DNA of 64,000 bases from Tricholoma matsutake (lineage: Eukaryota > Basidiomycota > Agaricomycetes > Agaricales > Tricholomataceae). The notes beneath the pieces were generated by a model. The model was not told where the DNA came from, made no database searches, and saw nothing but the letters and a program-made list of their open reading frames with translations. The first letter of the stretch is position 1, and every line of letters begins with the position of its first letter. The stretch lies in the NCBI GenBank assembly GCA_026075535.2, contig AP026542.1:2914001-2978000 (forward strand), read 5' to 3'. This document shows positions 35,250 through 45,187 of this stretch, one piece after another. Both the position numbers and the translations under genes were made by a program.

Positions 35250-35444
35250 AAACACTACCCAGTTGTATTCTGTTAGGTCTTCCACCTATAGTCGTGGTGT
35301 GAAATGCCTTTCTCAACCAACCACTCTATTAATAACCCATCTCATCAAAACCATCAATTCCCCTATCATGCGTGTAGATCCCACCTCCTTGTTGTAGAGA
35401 GAACCTGCACAGTCTTAGCTAGCACATGGTGTGTTGCCCTAACA
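35250..35444 (+). mobile_element. Diverged Gypsy-1-type LTR, 3' part
   Basis: It matches the last 195 or so bases of the 402-bp Gypsy-1 LTR (TTCCACCTATAG...CAACCA, TTAGCTAGCACATGG) and ends GCCCTAACA. It is clearly more diverged than the three 402-bp copies. The 5' part is missing beyond the LTR-B insertion. Confidence 0.8.
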
Positions 35445-36318
35445 ATAAGAGCAAACTAAATTCTGGTAGTGCCTATGCAAATCATTTAGAATTCTGCTGA
35501 TTAACCAGTTGCTAATATGCTCTATTGAGTCTGCAAGGCAGTGACTGGCCATGCCATTGATTTACCAAATTAGGCAAAATCTTGGATTCGCAACAATGAC
35601 CTGCATATTACTCAGCAAGCAATTATTGCTGCTATCCAAGTGACTGTTTGAGGCAATACTCAATATGCTTCTTGCCCATTCATCCCAACACAGTGGGTTT
35701 TGGTATTCTATATAGCTCATATTACAGAATGGCCCACTACACAGGGTGACCCACTTCTGCCCAGGCTCAGCACTGAGTATAACTATCTATATACTGTATA
35801 TTTACTGTACACCAATATTTTCTGATAAGCCTATATGTATAGTATGGTTTGAGCCTTAATGTCATATCTTCTTGCACCTTATACACACCATTCCATGTGA
35901 CTTCCAAAAAGAATTTACAGGCCACAGGGACTCAGAATCCCAAACCCCTTTGACTAAGCTAGCTGATAATATTTCTTGGACTGTCCAGTTAAAAAACTTC
36001 ATCTATGCCAATCTTTCTTAGAGATGTATATAAAATTATTATAGTACCATCTTCTAGTCAAACAATCCTTCACTTTCTGGGCCTGGGATTTCAGTGCTTC
36101 TGAAAATAGCAGAAAATAGCAGAAAGTTTTGGCTTTGGAGAATCTGCATGTCCATCTGTCCATCAAACTCCATCCATCCATCTCCACTTTGCATTCCACT
36201 ACAATAATATGGAAATTATCTTCTAATTGTACACAAGTACGTTGTGCATTATAAATGTGTCCCCTTGCAATGTAATGGTGGTCCACAGCCTTGCAGTGGC
36301 CGCTGCCATCAAAAGTAA
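35445..36318. other. Decayed coding-like sequence, unidentified
   Basis: Around 35540-35790 a frame with a few stops reads VTGHAIDLPN, WIRNNDLHITQQAIIAAIQ and FYIAHITEWPTTQGDPLLPR. It looks like old coding sequence but I do not recognise the family. Nothing can be named in the rest. Confidence 0.3.
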
Positions 36319-37201
36319 GGGGGTGTCAGGACCCAAAATTCATATATCCACTCAGTCTTTTTTTTAAGCCACCTCTCAGACCCCCCCCCCTCCTGTCATA
36401 TTGGGTAAGATATGGTATGTTGTGCTCACTAATTTGATGTCAACCAATTTGCTAATTTTACTAAATTATTGTGAAACAGTGAACCACTCTCCTTGACCTA
36501 AAATTGCAGTCATGTTCTGTTCACATATGTACATTGTGCAAACCTTATTGGAGTAGCATAATGCATCTACTGACTCTCACTCAGCCAAGTACTCAGGTAA
36601 GTATTCTTCAAGTGGGAACAAGTGTCAAGGGCCAAGGCTGAGTGAGCATTCCTTCTGAGTCTCCTCAGCCTCAAGGTCTTCAACTTCATCAGCTTCTGTG
36701 GAGGTATATAAGTGGGCTAGGTTGTGATTATTTTCTACCTCATTTCTACCACCATGAGTTCTTCCATGTATATGGACCCATGAACCCCATACTCTGAGTA
36801 ATTGAAATTATTATCAATTATCATGCCTACCTACACATTGCATGTGTGACAAGTTGCTTGAGGGCCAGTGGTCTGTGAGGGGCTTTGTCTGCCTTGGAAT
36901 TACACTGAGTCCAGCATCAACATTGCAATTGCACAATCCTTGTTATGAGTTCAATATTAATGCTATGTTGTCGAGCCATCAGTGTGGAGTTGAGTTTGCC
37001 ATCAAAGTTCAGTGGTTTCTCTCTTCATCTTTGTCTAGGTGCTTCAAAGGTGCATGACAATGTAATTTTACTTCCTTTACATGCTATACCACTCAATTCA
37101 AAATTGACACTTATATAATTTGAGGTCAATTTTTTTTAACAACCTACACAATACCCCCCTCCCCCCCATGTGATGTCCAGCATTTGGGTGCCGACACCCC
37201 C
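36319..37201. mobile_element. 883-bp TIR element
   Basis: The left end is GGGGGTGTCAGGACCCAAA; the right end on the other strand is GGGGGTGTCGGCACCCAAA (17 of 19 match). The interior has no gene. A partial second copy of the left end lies at 37526-37620. The superfamily is undecided because no target duplication was clear, although ATCAAAAGTA occurs close to both ends. Confidence 0.6.
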
Positions 37202-37525
37202 TTGATCAAAAGTATGTAATTATCAACTTAGCTAATTTTCACCTGATACAGTAGAGGAATTGTAAGATGTATATTCTATGCAAATCTCAAGCAGTTTTCA
37301 TGGTAAGATGCATATATTTTCATCAAGAACAAAGCAAGTGAGAAAATGTAGTCCATGTTGGCAGATTTTGAAATCATGTGGAACATTCACCAAAAACTCT
37401 AGCATCACTTTGCATGGGGGTGATATTCACCACAATAAGTGTGGTTGTATCATTATGTGACCCATATTGTAATTGTGTAGCACAGAAAACTTGATCATTC
37501 TTTATGAGGCAGATAGACAGATGCA

Positions 37526-37620
37526 AGAGGGTGTCAGGATGGGAATTTTTCATATGACATCAGTTTTTTTTTCATGGCCCTCAAGACTCCCCCCTCCTGC
37601 CATATAAGGTATGTTTTGAT
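37526..37620 (+). repeat. Partial copy of the 36319 element left end
   Basis: GAGGGTGTCAGGATGGGAA, then a T-run, CCCCCCTCCTGCCATA and GGTATG, parallels 36321-36415 with the same order of features. Confidence 0.55.
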
Positions 37621-37664
37621 CATGTGTACATTTTCCCCCCCCAATTCATCATCATATCAGTAGA

Positions 37665-37697
37665 AAATAAAATAAAATAAAATAAAATAAAATAAAA
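37665..37697 (+). repeat. (AAAAT)n microsatellite
   Basis: Six to seven tandem AAAAT units. Confidence 0.9.
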
Positions 37698-37699
37698 AT

Positions 37700-39660
37700 G
37701 TGTCAAGACTGATTTTCTTGACTGGATTTCTGATCATTTTCTGCCCCCCTTCCCAGCCACCTTGCATCACAGCCCATCTCCTAGCAGCAGCACTACCTAG
37801 AGGTGAAATTCCCTCATTTCCAATTTGATGAAATGGTTTCAGGATATTTGTCTCAGAGGCTGGTTTGCAATTATCACAGCCTCAGAAACTCCGATAGCCT
37901 CTGGTCTTTAGTATTTAAGCTAGCTACTTTTGTCTTGTATTAGCCAGTTTGTAAATCAACCAAGTCACCCACTTAATTCCAACCCATTATGCTCCAAATA
38001 TCCTTCTAAGTCCACCTCAAACTTTAGCTCATCCTCTCTGGGAATTCCCTGGACCTCTGATCTTCCTCTTTACCTTTGTCTTGAAATTAGGACACTTGAT
38101 GAGGAGAAGGGTGCAACTTCTTATAAGTTGAAGCCAATTCCTTTCTGTCCCTACACTCAGTATGGCACATCAAGTAAACCTTGCCCCAGAATCCCATTGG
38201 GTTTCCTCCCCTGCTCGATCAATCCTTATCAACTTCTACCATCCAGGTACAACCAGAATTCTGAAGTCTTCCTCCTCCCAGCACAGTACTTAACAAAATG
38301 TCATTGAGTATACCAACTGAACTCAGAGGCTTTCCAGTGCCATCCTCTTACAGAATTGAGTCCTCATAGCCTACTGCAAGTCTGCAATCAAGTGAACATG
38401 ACTTGCCAGTGGTATCCGCTGAGCACCACATTATTTCAAGTTGAAGACGTCCAAGTCATTCCCATAGTCCGACTACAGGCCATTTTGACATCCACAGGTT
38501 TTAGTATTTACAAGTATACATGGTCACTGGTGTTGGATTACGCATTGCGAGTTGTTAGAAGTCCAAGAACAAACAACAAATAATATACATAGGAATTGTG
38601 TTTGACCTCAGTGAGCTCAGGAGGCAAACAGATGGGTACTATGACAACAATAGACTACCTATGTAATACTAGGAGTAGTATAATTACCAAGGAAGATAAA
38701 TAAAGTAACTAAAATGGAGTGAGCAACATTGAAATGGAGACTCAGAGAACAATAAAAAATACCAAAACAGGCATTGCACATGCTCGCACAGCCCCTATTC
38801 TAATGACTGGTCCAGCACGAGCAGGGTTTTTTTCAAGTTTTGTTACAATAAACCACCTGGTATATTGTAAAGGGTAGTACTACGAAAGCTGAAGGCATAC
38901 TAATGATTGACAGAGCCTACAACAGGAACTTGAGGGTGAGGGGCAATTCTGGCAGGTATGAGTCCTTATATTTTATGATCTATAATCAAATAATGCTAAA
39001 TACCTGACTATATTTGGTAATAAAAAACCCAATAGTATGCAAAGAAATAAAAAATATCAAATCAGCTCAAGAAGCTGATCAGAATGATATATAAAACATA
39101 AAATACAGGATATCAACTTTATATTTAGCCCTATTAAATAATACCAAATAGTGGAAGCCATTATGTTAATGATGCATCAATGACATTCTGTTCTATTACA
39201 AGTTAAACATTAAGGAAGATATAGCTTATTTTCATTAATAACAAATAATAACAAATATATAATAATATCTCTTGATTCTGTTCCAGCAATGTGGATTTTT
39301 GTTGGACTTCCAACCATTTTCCACCAAGGTCACCTAGTAATGATTGGCATAGCATCATTATTTTAGATATAGTTTCCATTCCTATGATACCTCCACTACT
39401 CTGTTCTCCACCAGTCTCTGACCTAACTCTGCTCTTTAGTATTTAACCTATTTACTTCTGTTTGTCTTCTTCAGTTCATAAAGCAACCAAGTTTACCCAT
39501 CTCAATCTCTAGTCTCCTCTCCTGTCTCAGACTTCCTCTTGAACTCTGATATTCTTACATTTACCTTTGTCTTGAAATTAGACACTGACAAGGTGAAGGG
39601 CACAATTTCTTATAAGTTGAAGCCAAGTCCTCTCTGATACACCATCCAATAGGAGTCTGA
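37700..39660 (+). repeat. Pair of diverged direct repeats about 1.5 kb apart
   Basis: The blocks 37890-38140 and 39420-39630 share, in order, CTTTAGTATTTAA, TTTGTCTT, a C/T-rich segment, TACCTTTGTCTTGAAATTAG (38071 and 39562) and TTCTTATAAGTTGAAGCCA. They could be decayed LTRs of a small retroelement or a tandem duplication. No coding sequence is recognised between them. Confidence 0.5.
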
Positions 39661-39874
39661 CAGATTTCCACCCTCAAGTTCAGCACTTAACAATGATGGT
39701 CTAATTGTATACAACATTGTTTATATAAGAACTGACTGAAATAATAAATTGAAACAATACAAACAAGGCCAAATAATTCCAAATGAGATTTCAATAATGG
39801 GCCAACAATATATCTTTTTATTTCAAGTTAAATAAAACAAATGGGACAAGAATTGAGTGAGATACAGCATTTTT
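38990..39874 (+). repeat. Satellite-like repeat R, diverged block
   Basis: AT-rich sequence with recurrent motifs ATGGGCCAACAATATATCTT, CAAGTTAAATAAAAC and GATACAGCATTTT. The clearest unit is 39750-39874. Element E starts inside it. Earlier units here are more diverged. Confidence 0.45.
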
Positions 39875-40022
39875 GAGGTCTTTACACTGCCCCATATGTT
39901 CCATGCGGATCCGTGTGGAATTACACGGACTCCACACAGATTTGCAATCCATACAATAAACCATTTTAGCTGTGCAACAGGATGTGCCAGTCTGCACAAC
40001 AATTGTGTCGTTTGGGCCGTAG

Positions 40023-40084
40023 GTAATTTTTTATATTCGTTTCTTCTTTTTATCAACTAACTAATTGTTGTCTTTGTTTTTTAG
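40023..40084 (+). other. Intron-like block 1 of element E
   Basis: Donor GTAATT after TTTGGGCCGTAG, branch CAACTAACTAAT, acceptor TTTTTTAG, then GTTCTAATCTACAG; 62 bp. Confidence 0.5.
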
Positions 40085-40155
40085 GTTCTAATCTACAGGT
40101 AACAACAGATGACAACTCAGGCCCAAATGATGCAATTGCATCATTTGGGCCATAG

Positions 40156-40218
40156 GTATTTTTTATTTATTTGTTTCTTCTTTTTATCAACTAACTAATT
40201 GTTTTCTTTGTTTTTTAG
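40156..40218 (+). other. Intron-like block 2 of element E
   Basis: Donor GTATTT directly after the palindrome with arms GGCCCAAATGATG and CATCATTTGGGCC (40117-40151). It is otherwise nearly identical to block 1, 132 bases upstream, so the two are a tandem duplication of the whole module. Confidence 0.5.
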
Positions 40219-40354
40219 GTTCTAATCTACAGGTAATGATGGATGACAATGCGGGACAATGCACGGCCATGCAAACCCCCTCCTCCCCATTTTGACAGGA
40301 TGTGAGGGTGTCGATGAGGGACAGGAGGGAGATGAGGGACGCTGTGAATGCCAA

Positions 40355-40760
40355 ACAATACCAAATATGATCTCAATGAATGGGCCAATAATGTATCTTC
40401 TTATTCCAAGTTAAATAAAACAAATTGGCCAAGAATTGACCAAGATACAGCATTTTGATAATTTAACAAATAAAGATAAACAATTTTGTCAATATAAAAT
40501 GCCCAAGCTACATACCCTTCTACAAGTTAAACTCAATTGAATTAGAACTGGCTCTGATATAGTCTTTTTGATCTGCTTGATATATTAACAAATAATAGCA
40601 AACATCTGTAAATATCCTTTAAGGATAGACCAACAGTATCTTTTTATTTTCAAGTTAAATCATCCAAAATGGATGAAAACTAAAAGAGATACTATATTTA
40701 GGCATGACAACAATGTCAAACAATACCAAATACTCTTCTGATGATTGGCCAATGATGCTG
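40355..40760 (+). repeat. Satellite-like repeat R
   Basis: The unit starts TGCCAAACAATACCAAATA and contains AATGGGCCAATAATGTATCT, CAAGTTAAATAAAAC, CAAGCTACATACCC and CATCCAAAATGGATGAAAAC. The same order appears at 43380-43740. The period is about 355-380 bp. Confidence 0.75.
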
Positions 40761-41020
40761 AACTTTACACTGCCCCACATAGTCCTGGAGGAATCCTGGT
40801 AGTCCTACCAGGAAGACCAGGAATCCTCCAGGAATCCAGTAGGACTCACCAGGAATCACCAGGAATCCAGTAGGACTCACCAGGACTCACCAGGAATCCA
40901 GTGAGACTCAGTACCCTAAAGTCATACCATAATGGAAAGTCAATTTGAGATATCTTACAAGTTTCAAGTGCTTCGGACTTCATGAATTTCACAAAGTACC
41001 TACAAAATAAACTTGTTCAG

Positions 41021-41103
41021 AGCAGGGATTGAACTCTAGAACTCATGATCAAGAATCACATGACAAACCAAACAAGTGCTTAACCAGTTGAGCCACAGGA
41101 GAC
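41021..41103 (-). other. tRNA-like Pol III module, left arm of element B
   Basis: Minus strand: TGGCTCAACTGG (box A) and AGTTCAATCCC (box B). It is homologous to the element C left module. It points outward. Confidence 0.65.
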
Positions 41104-41207
41104 TTATTAGCTGCAATGTAAAAGTGTATTTATACCCTCAAACTCAAACTTAGCTATTTCTCTCTCAAAGCTCACAATTAAGATCAAATAAAATTTATTA
41201 ACTACAT

Positions 41208-41460
41208 CCCTCGCGTCCAATGCGAGGGATACACCATTAATTACATAATAAAAAAACCTCCCCCACACAAGGTGCGAGGGGGAGTCCTACAAATATATAC
41301 ATATAAAACTAATCTCCCCTCGCATTTGACGCGAGGGGAGCACTACAATTATAAATAAAAAGAAAGAAAAACCCCTCACCCACGTAAAATGCAGGTGAGG
41401 GGGAAGGTATTGCCATAAATAAAAAATGAAAAAAACCACCCCACCCAAAATGTGGGGGCA
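41208..41460. repeat. GC-hairpin ladder in element B
   Basis: Successive perfect or near-perfect stems with 4-8 nt loops, separated by AT-rich spacers: CCCTCGCGTCCAATGCGAGG, CCCCCACACAAGGTGCGAGG (weaker), CCCCTCGCATTTGACGCGAG, CCCCTCACCCACG...AGGTGAGGGG and CCCCACCCAAAATGTGGGGG. Similar stems occur in elements A (about 16895, 16945), C (about 22895, 23025) and D (5572). Confidence 0.75.
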
Positions 41461-42004
41461 GCCTGGTGAGTCATGCCTGTCATCCTGTCCCCATCATCCT
41501 GGGTGCCGGGCCTTCATTGTCGCTGTCCTTGTCGTTGCCATCCTGGGCATCATTTCCATGCTGCTCCTGGTCACCATGCCCTTCCTGGTCATTGTTGCCA
41601 TCCTGGCCATCTCCTGCTGTGTGGTGGTGGCCGTCATCGCCATTCCACCCGCAATCCACCCCATGAGCAGTGGCTCATGGGGCTGGAGGTGGGTGGTGTG
41701 TCGTTGGCCCTGTTGTCATTGTCCATTGTGGTTGGCAGCTGTGCTTTGCCTTCTTGGGGTTCTGGTGCTGGTAGGCGGTGGCATTGTTGTTGTCATTGAC
41801 TGCACACACTCACAATCCACCCTACAAGCAGAGGCTTGCAGGCATGGGGTGGGTGTGTTGGGTTGTCTCATGTCCGGCTGTCATTACCAGTAGAGTAGAA
41901 CCTATAAAACAAAAGAAACGAGTTAGTTAGTTTATAAAAACAAAAAGCAAACAAAAAAGAATTATGTAGGGCCCATCCAGTCTCATCGTAGTCAGTAGCT
42001 AGTA

Positions 42005-42053
42005 CTTAAAAAGTTTTGTCAGTGACCAAAAAAATAAGAGAAAAAAAACTTAC
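42005..42053 (-). other. Intron-like block of element B
   Basis: Minus strand: GTAAGT donor, CACTGAC branch, TTTTTAAG acceptor, 49 bp. It follows the palindrome with arms GCCCAAGAGACGTC and GACGTCTCTTGGGC (42058-42089). Confidence 0.5.
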
Positions 42054-42474
42054 TTATGGCCCAAGAGACGTCATCGACGTCTCTTGGGCATTCCCTGGTG
42101 CTGGTGTCCTGTTGTCGTTGCGTGGTCATCTCCGTCCTCGCACCCATTTGTCATCCTGGCTTTGCTGTCGCTGTCCTGGCCATGTTGCATTCCCTGGTGC
42201 TGGTGTCCTGTCATTGTTGTGTGGTCGTGCTTGTTGTCCATTGTCCTCCCTGTCCTGTCGTTTTTGTGGTTGTCCATTGTCCTCCCGTCCTTGTCTTGCC
42301 ACCCTGCTGCTCTCGTTGTTTTGGGCCTTGCCACCCCGCTGCTCTCGTCGTTTGCGGCTCCTCATCTCCATCTCTGTGGTCCTCATTGTCGCTCCCCGTT
42401 TCCACCCCACGAGCAGCTGCTCACGGCGGTGGAGGGTGCGGTGGTGGTGGGGGGTTGCATCATACAATGAGAAA

Positions 42475-42538
42475 CTATAAAAATTCAAAAGAAAACTAAT
42501 ATTAATCAAAAAAGAATGAAACAAACAAAAAAAACTTA
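42475..42538 (-). other. Intron-like block of element B
   Basis: Minus strand: GTAAGT donor next to the palindrome GGGCCCAAACGATGATGTAC/GTTTGGGCCC (42543-42573), acceptor TTATAG; 64 bp. Confidence 0.45.
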
Positions 42539-42633
42539 CCTGGGGCCCAAACGATGATGTACGTTGTTTGGGCCCATTTCCTTACAGCCTTTTTGTCATT
42601 GGTGTTGTCTTGTTGTCATGATATAGTTAGAAG

Positions 42634-42690
42634 CTAAAGAAGGAAAGAAAATATTAGTTAGTTCAATAAAAAAAAAGTAAAAAACATTAC
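42634..42690 (-). other. Intron-like block of element B
   Basis: Minus strand: GTAATG donor beside the GGGCCCC palindrome arm (42693-42725), branch GAACTAACTAAT, acceptor CTTTAG; 57 bp. A further block at about 41902-41965 keeps the acceptor and branch but has ATAATT where the GT donor should be. Confidence 0.45.
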
Positions 42691-42956
42691 CTGGGCCCCA
42701 AATGACATCTGTCATCGTTTGGGCCCGAGGTGGTTCAAATGCGGCCGTTGGTGGCATTAGACGAGGTGGTGGTGGCCATAGGAGCAGTGGTGACAGGTAT
42801 TGATGGAGGGGAGGTGGTGGAAGGGAGGTGGCGTCGTCATCAAGAGTGGTGATGATGGGTGGATGATGAGCTGGCAATGTCGATATGCGGCTGTGTGCTT
42901 TGTCATGCACAGCTGCCCCAATGGTACCTAGAGCAGTAAGTGGACATACCTCATAA

Positions 42957-43031
42957 GTCTTTGTGGTGTAATGGTTATACTGGCTATGCTAAAATGTTGT
43001 TGTCTCATGCCTAGGGTTCAATTCCAGCTCA
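42957..43031 (+). other. tRNA-like Pol III module, right arm of element B
   Basis: Box-A-like TGGTGTAATGG and box-B-like GGTTCAATTCC, 50 nt apart. It points to the right terminus. The source tRNA differs from that of the left arm. Confidence 0.6.
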
Positions 43032-43379
43032 TGTTATTTATTTTATTACTTAGTAGTAGTAAGGACTCCTGGTTCAATCCTACTGGATTCCTGGTGAGTC
43101 CTGGTGAGTCCTGGTGAGTCCTGGTTCAATCCTACTGGATTCCTTGTGAGTCCTTGTGAGTCCTTGTGAGTCCTGATGAGTAGAGTCCTACAGGATTCCT
43201 GGTCAGTCCCCCCAGATTCCTGAGAGTCCAAGTCCTGGGGAATTCCTGGAATATTACCAGGAATATACTGGGACTGAACCAGGAATCCCACTGGAGGAAA
43301 AACAGCCAGGAATGCAACATTTGGTGAACAATGGCTGTGGCAGGGATAACCAGGAATATGTGGGGCAGTGTAAAGAGCT

Positions 43380-43868
43380 CCAATGATGGGCCAATAGTGT
43401 ATCTTATTCCAAGTTAAATAAAACAAATCAGCCAAGATACAGTATTTTGATGATTTAACAATTAAAGATAAACAACATTTGTCAGTGTAAAGTGCCCAAG
43501 CTACACCCTTCTACAAGTTAAATAAACTCAATTGAGTTAAAACCAGCTCTGACATCATCTTTTTGATTTTTTGATATATGAACAAATAATGCCAAATATC
43601 TGTAAGTATCTTTTAATAATAGACCAACAGTATACTTTTCATCTTGCAAGTTAAATCATCCAAAATGGATGAAAACTGAAGGAGATACTATATTTAGCCA
43701 TGACAACAATGCCAAACAATGCCAAATACCCTCCCAATGATTGGCCAATAATGTATCTTCTCATTCCAAGTTAAATAAAAGAAATCAGCCAAGAATTGAG
43801 ATACAGTATTTTGATGATCTAACAAGCAAATATAAACAACTTTTGTCAGCACAGGGTAAAGTGTCCAA
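43380..43868 (+). repeat. Satellite-like repeat R, about 1.3 tandem units
   Basis: GGCCAATAGTGTATCTTATT at about 43389 recurs as GGCCAATAATGTATCTTCTC at about 43744, a period near 355 bp. It continues from the right end of element B to the B2 repeat of the DIRS-type element. Confidence 0.75.
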
Positions 43869-43869
43869 G

Positions 43870-44627
43870 TTCCTCTGCTGCGTACTCAAGTTGAGATAGT
43901 TTAGCAGAAAACAGAGTTTGCCTAGGTGGACTCCGAATTTTATATATAGGTGAGGGAGCGGACATGCTAATGTAGCTAACTAAGTTACACTCCTAGAAGT
44001 ACCAAAGAAAGGGAGTGGAGGGTGGGCCAAGAAGACTGATAAATGACGGAGAGATTAGATCGATCTGGAATCAATCTAGTAAACATGGCCATGTGAGAAA
44101 TCAGATCAGATAGGCAATGGTGGGGACACCACTCACTTGTTAAGATTCAACTGGGCACAATAGCGATAGCTATAAAATAGTACCAGTGAATCCTGTAAAG
44201 TGAGAACCTAGTTGAAAGGATTGTTCAAGAAACAGTTGGAGCTCTCACAATGTGAATAGATGATATTGCTAAGGTGGGCCTTAGATAATCAACTACTGCA
44301 AGCATGAGAGACTGAAACTGTGAAAAAGTGCGGAGCGCTTACCTGTGTTGCTTGTTGACAAGGTGGGAGCAGAAGGAAAGCAACACAGGGACCTCCTAGT
44401 TGCATACCATGCAAAAAGGAGGCCAGAGACTTGATGCAGATATCGGAGCTAGTCGCATGATCAAAGGGATTTTTGATGCAGAGGCCTACAAATATGCTCC
44501 TTACCTTCAGAACCCACCTCTATGATGACCTCTGCTGCATACTCAAGTTGAGATAGTTTAGCAGAAAACAGAGTTTGCCTAGGCAAACTCCAAATTTTTA
44601 TATATAGGCGAGGGAGCAGACATGCTA
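43870..44627 (-). repeat. Split direct repeats (B1-A2-B2) of a DIRS/Ngaro-type element
   Basis: Read on the minus strand, after the recombinase C-terminus, there is a block B1 (44627-44525), then block A2 (about 44525-44036), then B2 (43970-43870). B1 and B2 are direct repeats of about 100 bp sharing GAGTTTGCCTAGG, TACTCAAGTTGAGATAGTTT and TATATATAGG. A2 is nearly identical to 61248-61790 (A1) upstream of a gag-like ORF on the plus strand. The A1...B1-A2-B2 layout is the known terminal structure of Ngaro/PAT-type tyrosine-recombinase retroelements. Confidence 0.7.
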
Positions 44628-44734
44628 AGAAAGGCTGAAGATGTTGTGTGTGGGGGTGGATGGAGGTGTGAAGAAGATGCAAAGCAGGCAGCTAATGAAA
44701 GGGAGCAACAAGGCAATAAAGCAGTACTAAGTGA

Positions 44735-44995
44735 CTACTGTTGCAGTTGAATAGTGGCCAATTGCTGTTTGACCCTGATAGAGGGGTTTTCGTGAATATA
44801 AATCTTCCAGGTGTCTGATGACCAATGGCTGACAGCTTGGATGATAGATTCAGACAGACCCAGTGAGGTGAGAAGAGTGGCGTAACCAGTCGGTGGAGAA
44901 TGACCACCATAGCAACAATCCAGGATGATGAAAAACTTGAGGTCAAACCAAGATCTAGAAGGATGCAAGCCGTTTAAATGTAAAGTGACAGACAT
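44735..44995 (-). pseudogene. Tyrosine recombinase C-terminus of a DIRS-type element
   Basis: The frame reads SRSWFDLKFFIILD, GGHSPPTGYATLLTSLGLSE and WSSDTWKIYIHENPSIR. The nucleophile Tyr is present in WKIYI. The HxxR motif is damaged: GGHS is followed by Pro-Pro where an arginine is usual. The N-terminal part is missing above 44995. It is followed on the minus strand by the split direct repeats, so it is the 3' end of one element copy. Confidence 0.75.
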
Positions 44996-45187
44996 TTTAG
45001 ACCCCCCTCAATTTTGTTGAGGACTTGTATGGTCAGACAGTGACAATAGACATACTTCTCCATCTGCACTGTATACTGAGATGGCACCTGCCTTGCCTTC
45101 TCCACCTCAACATCTCTTAGATGACCCAAAGATCCAAGAGGCTCTTAAGAAGATTCTGACAATCAGGACTTCATTGATGACTCTGAG

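Larger units (their letters stand above)
39875..40350. mobile_element. Element E: left-end fragment of the A/B/C family
   Basis: It begins GAGGTCTTTACACTGCCCC (39875-39893), followed by a subterminal segment with CACGGACTCCACAC. It then passes directly into two tandem palindrome/intron-like modules (40023-40084 and 40156-40218). The sequence after 40230 parallels the interior of element C in reverse. The right half is missing. It lies between two blocks of repeat R. Confidence 0.55.
40763..43375. mobile_element. Element B: complete TIR-bounded composite element
   Basis: This is the best example of the family, 2,613 bp. The left end is CTTTACACTGCCCCACATAG; the right end (complement) CTTTACACTGCCCCACATAT, and the match extends into TCCTGG. 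Subterminal repeats are built on CCAGGAATCC/ACTCACCAGG (40785-40910) and in reverse on the right (43065-43360). Outward tRNA-like modules lie at 41021-41103 (minus) and 42957-43031 (plus). A ladder of four or five GC hairpins (CCCTCGC/GCGAGGG type) lies at 41208-41460. The interior has CAGCTG-type hairpins at about 41660, 41820 and 42400, and four intron-like blocks on the minus strand. No coding gene. It is inserted in repeat R. Its termini match element E and, less closely, A and C. Confidence 0.7.

Noticed and set aside
39823..40060. Overlapping ORFs across the start of element E
   Set aside because: They span the element terminus and the first intron-like block on both strands; no coding signature.
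41426..42524. Long open frames in element B (about 130-155 codons on both strands)
   Set aside because: Cys/Val/Leu-rich translations on several overlapping frames reflect GTC/CTG-rich repeats; no family motif, and they cross hairpins and intron-like blocks.
15408..43031. The six box A/box B modules as functional tRNA genes
   Set aside because: Box sequences and spacing fit a tRNA-derived promoter, but acceptor and anticodon arms do not pair into a credible cloverleaf. They are annotated as tRNA-like only.
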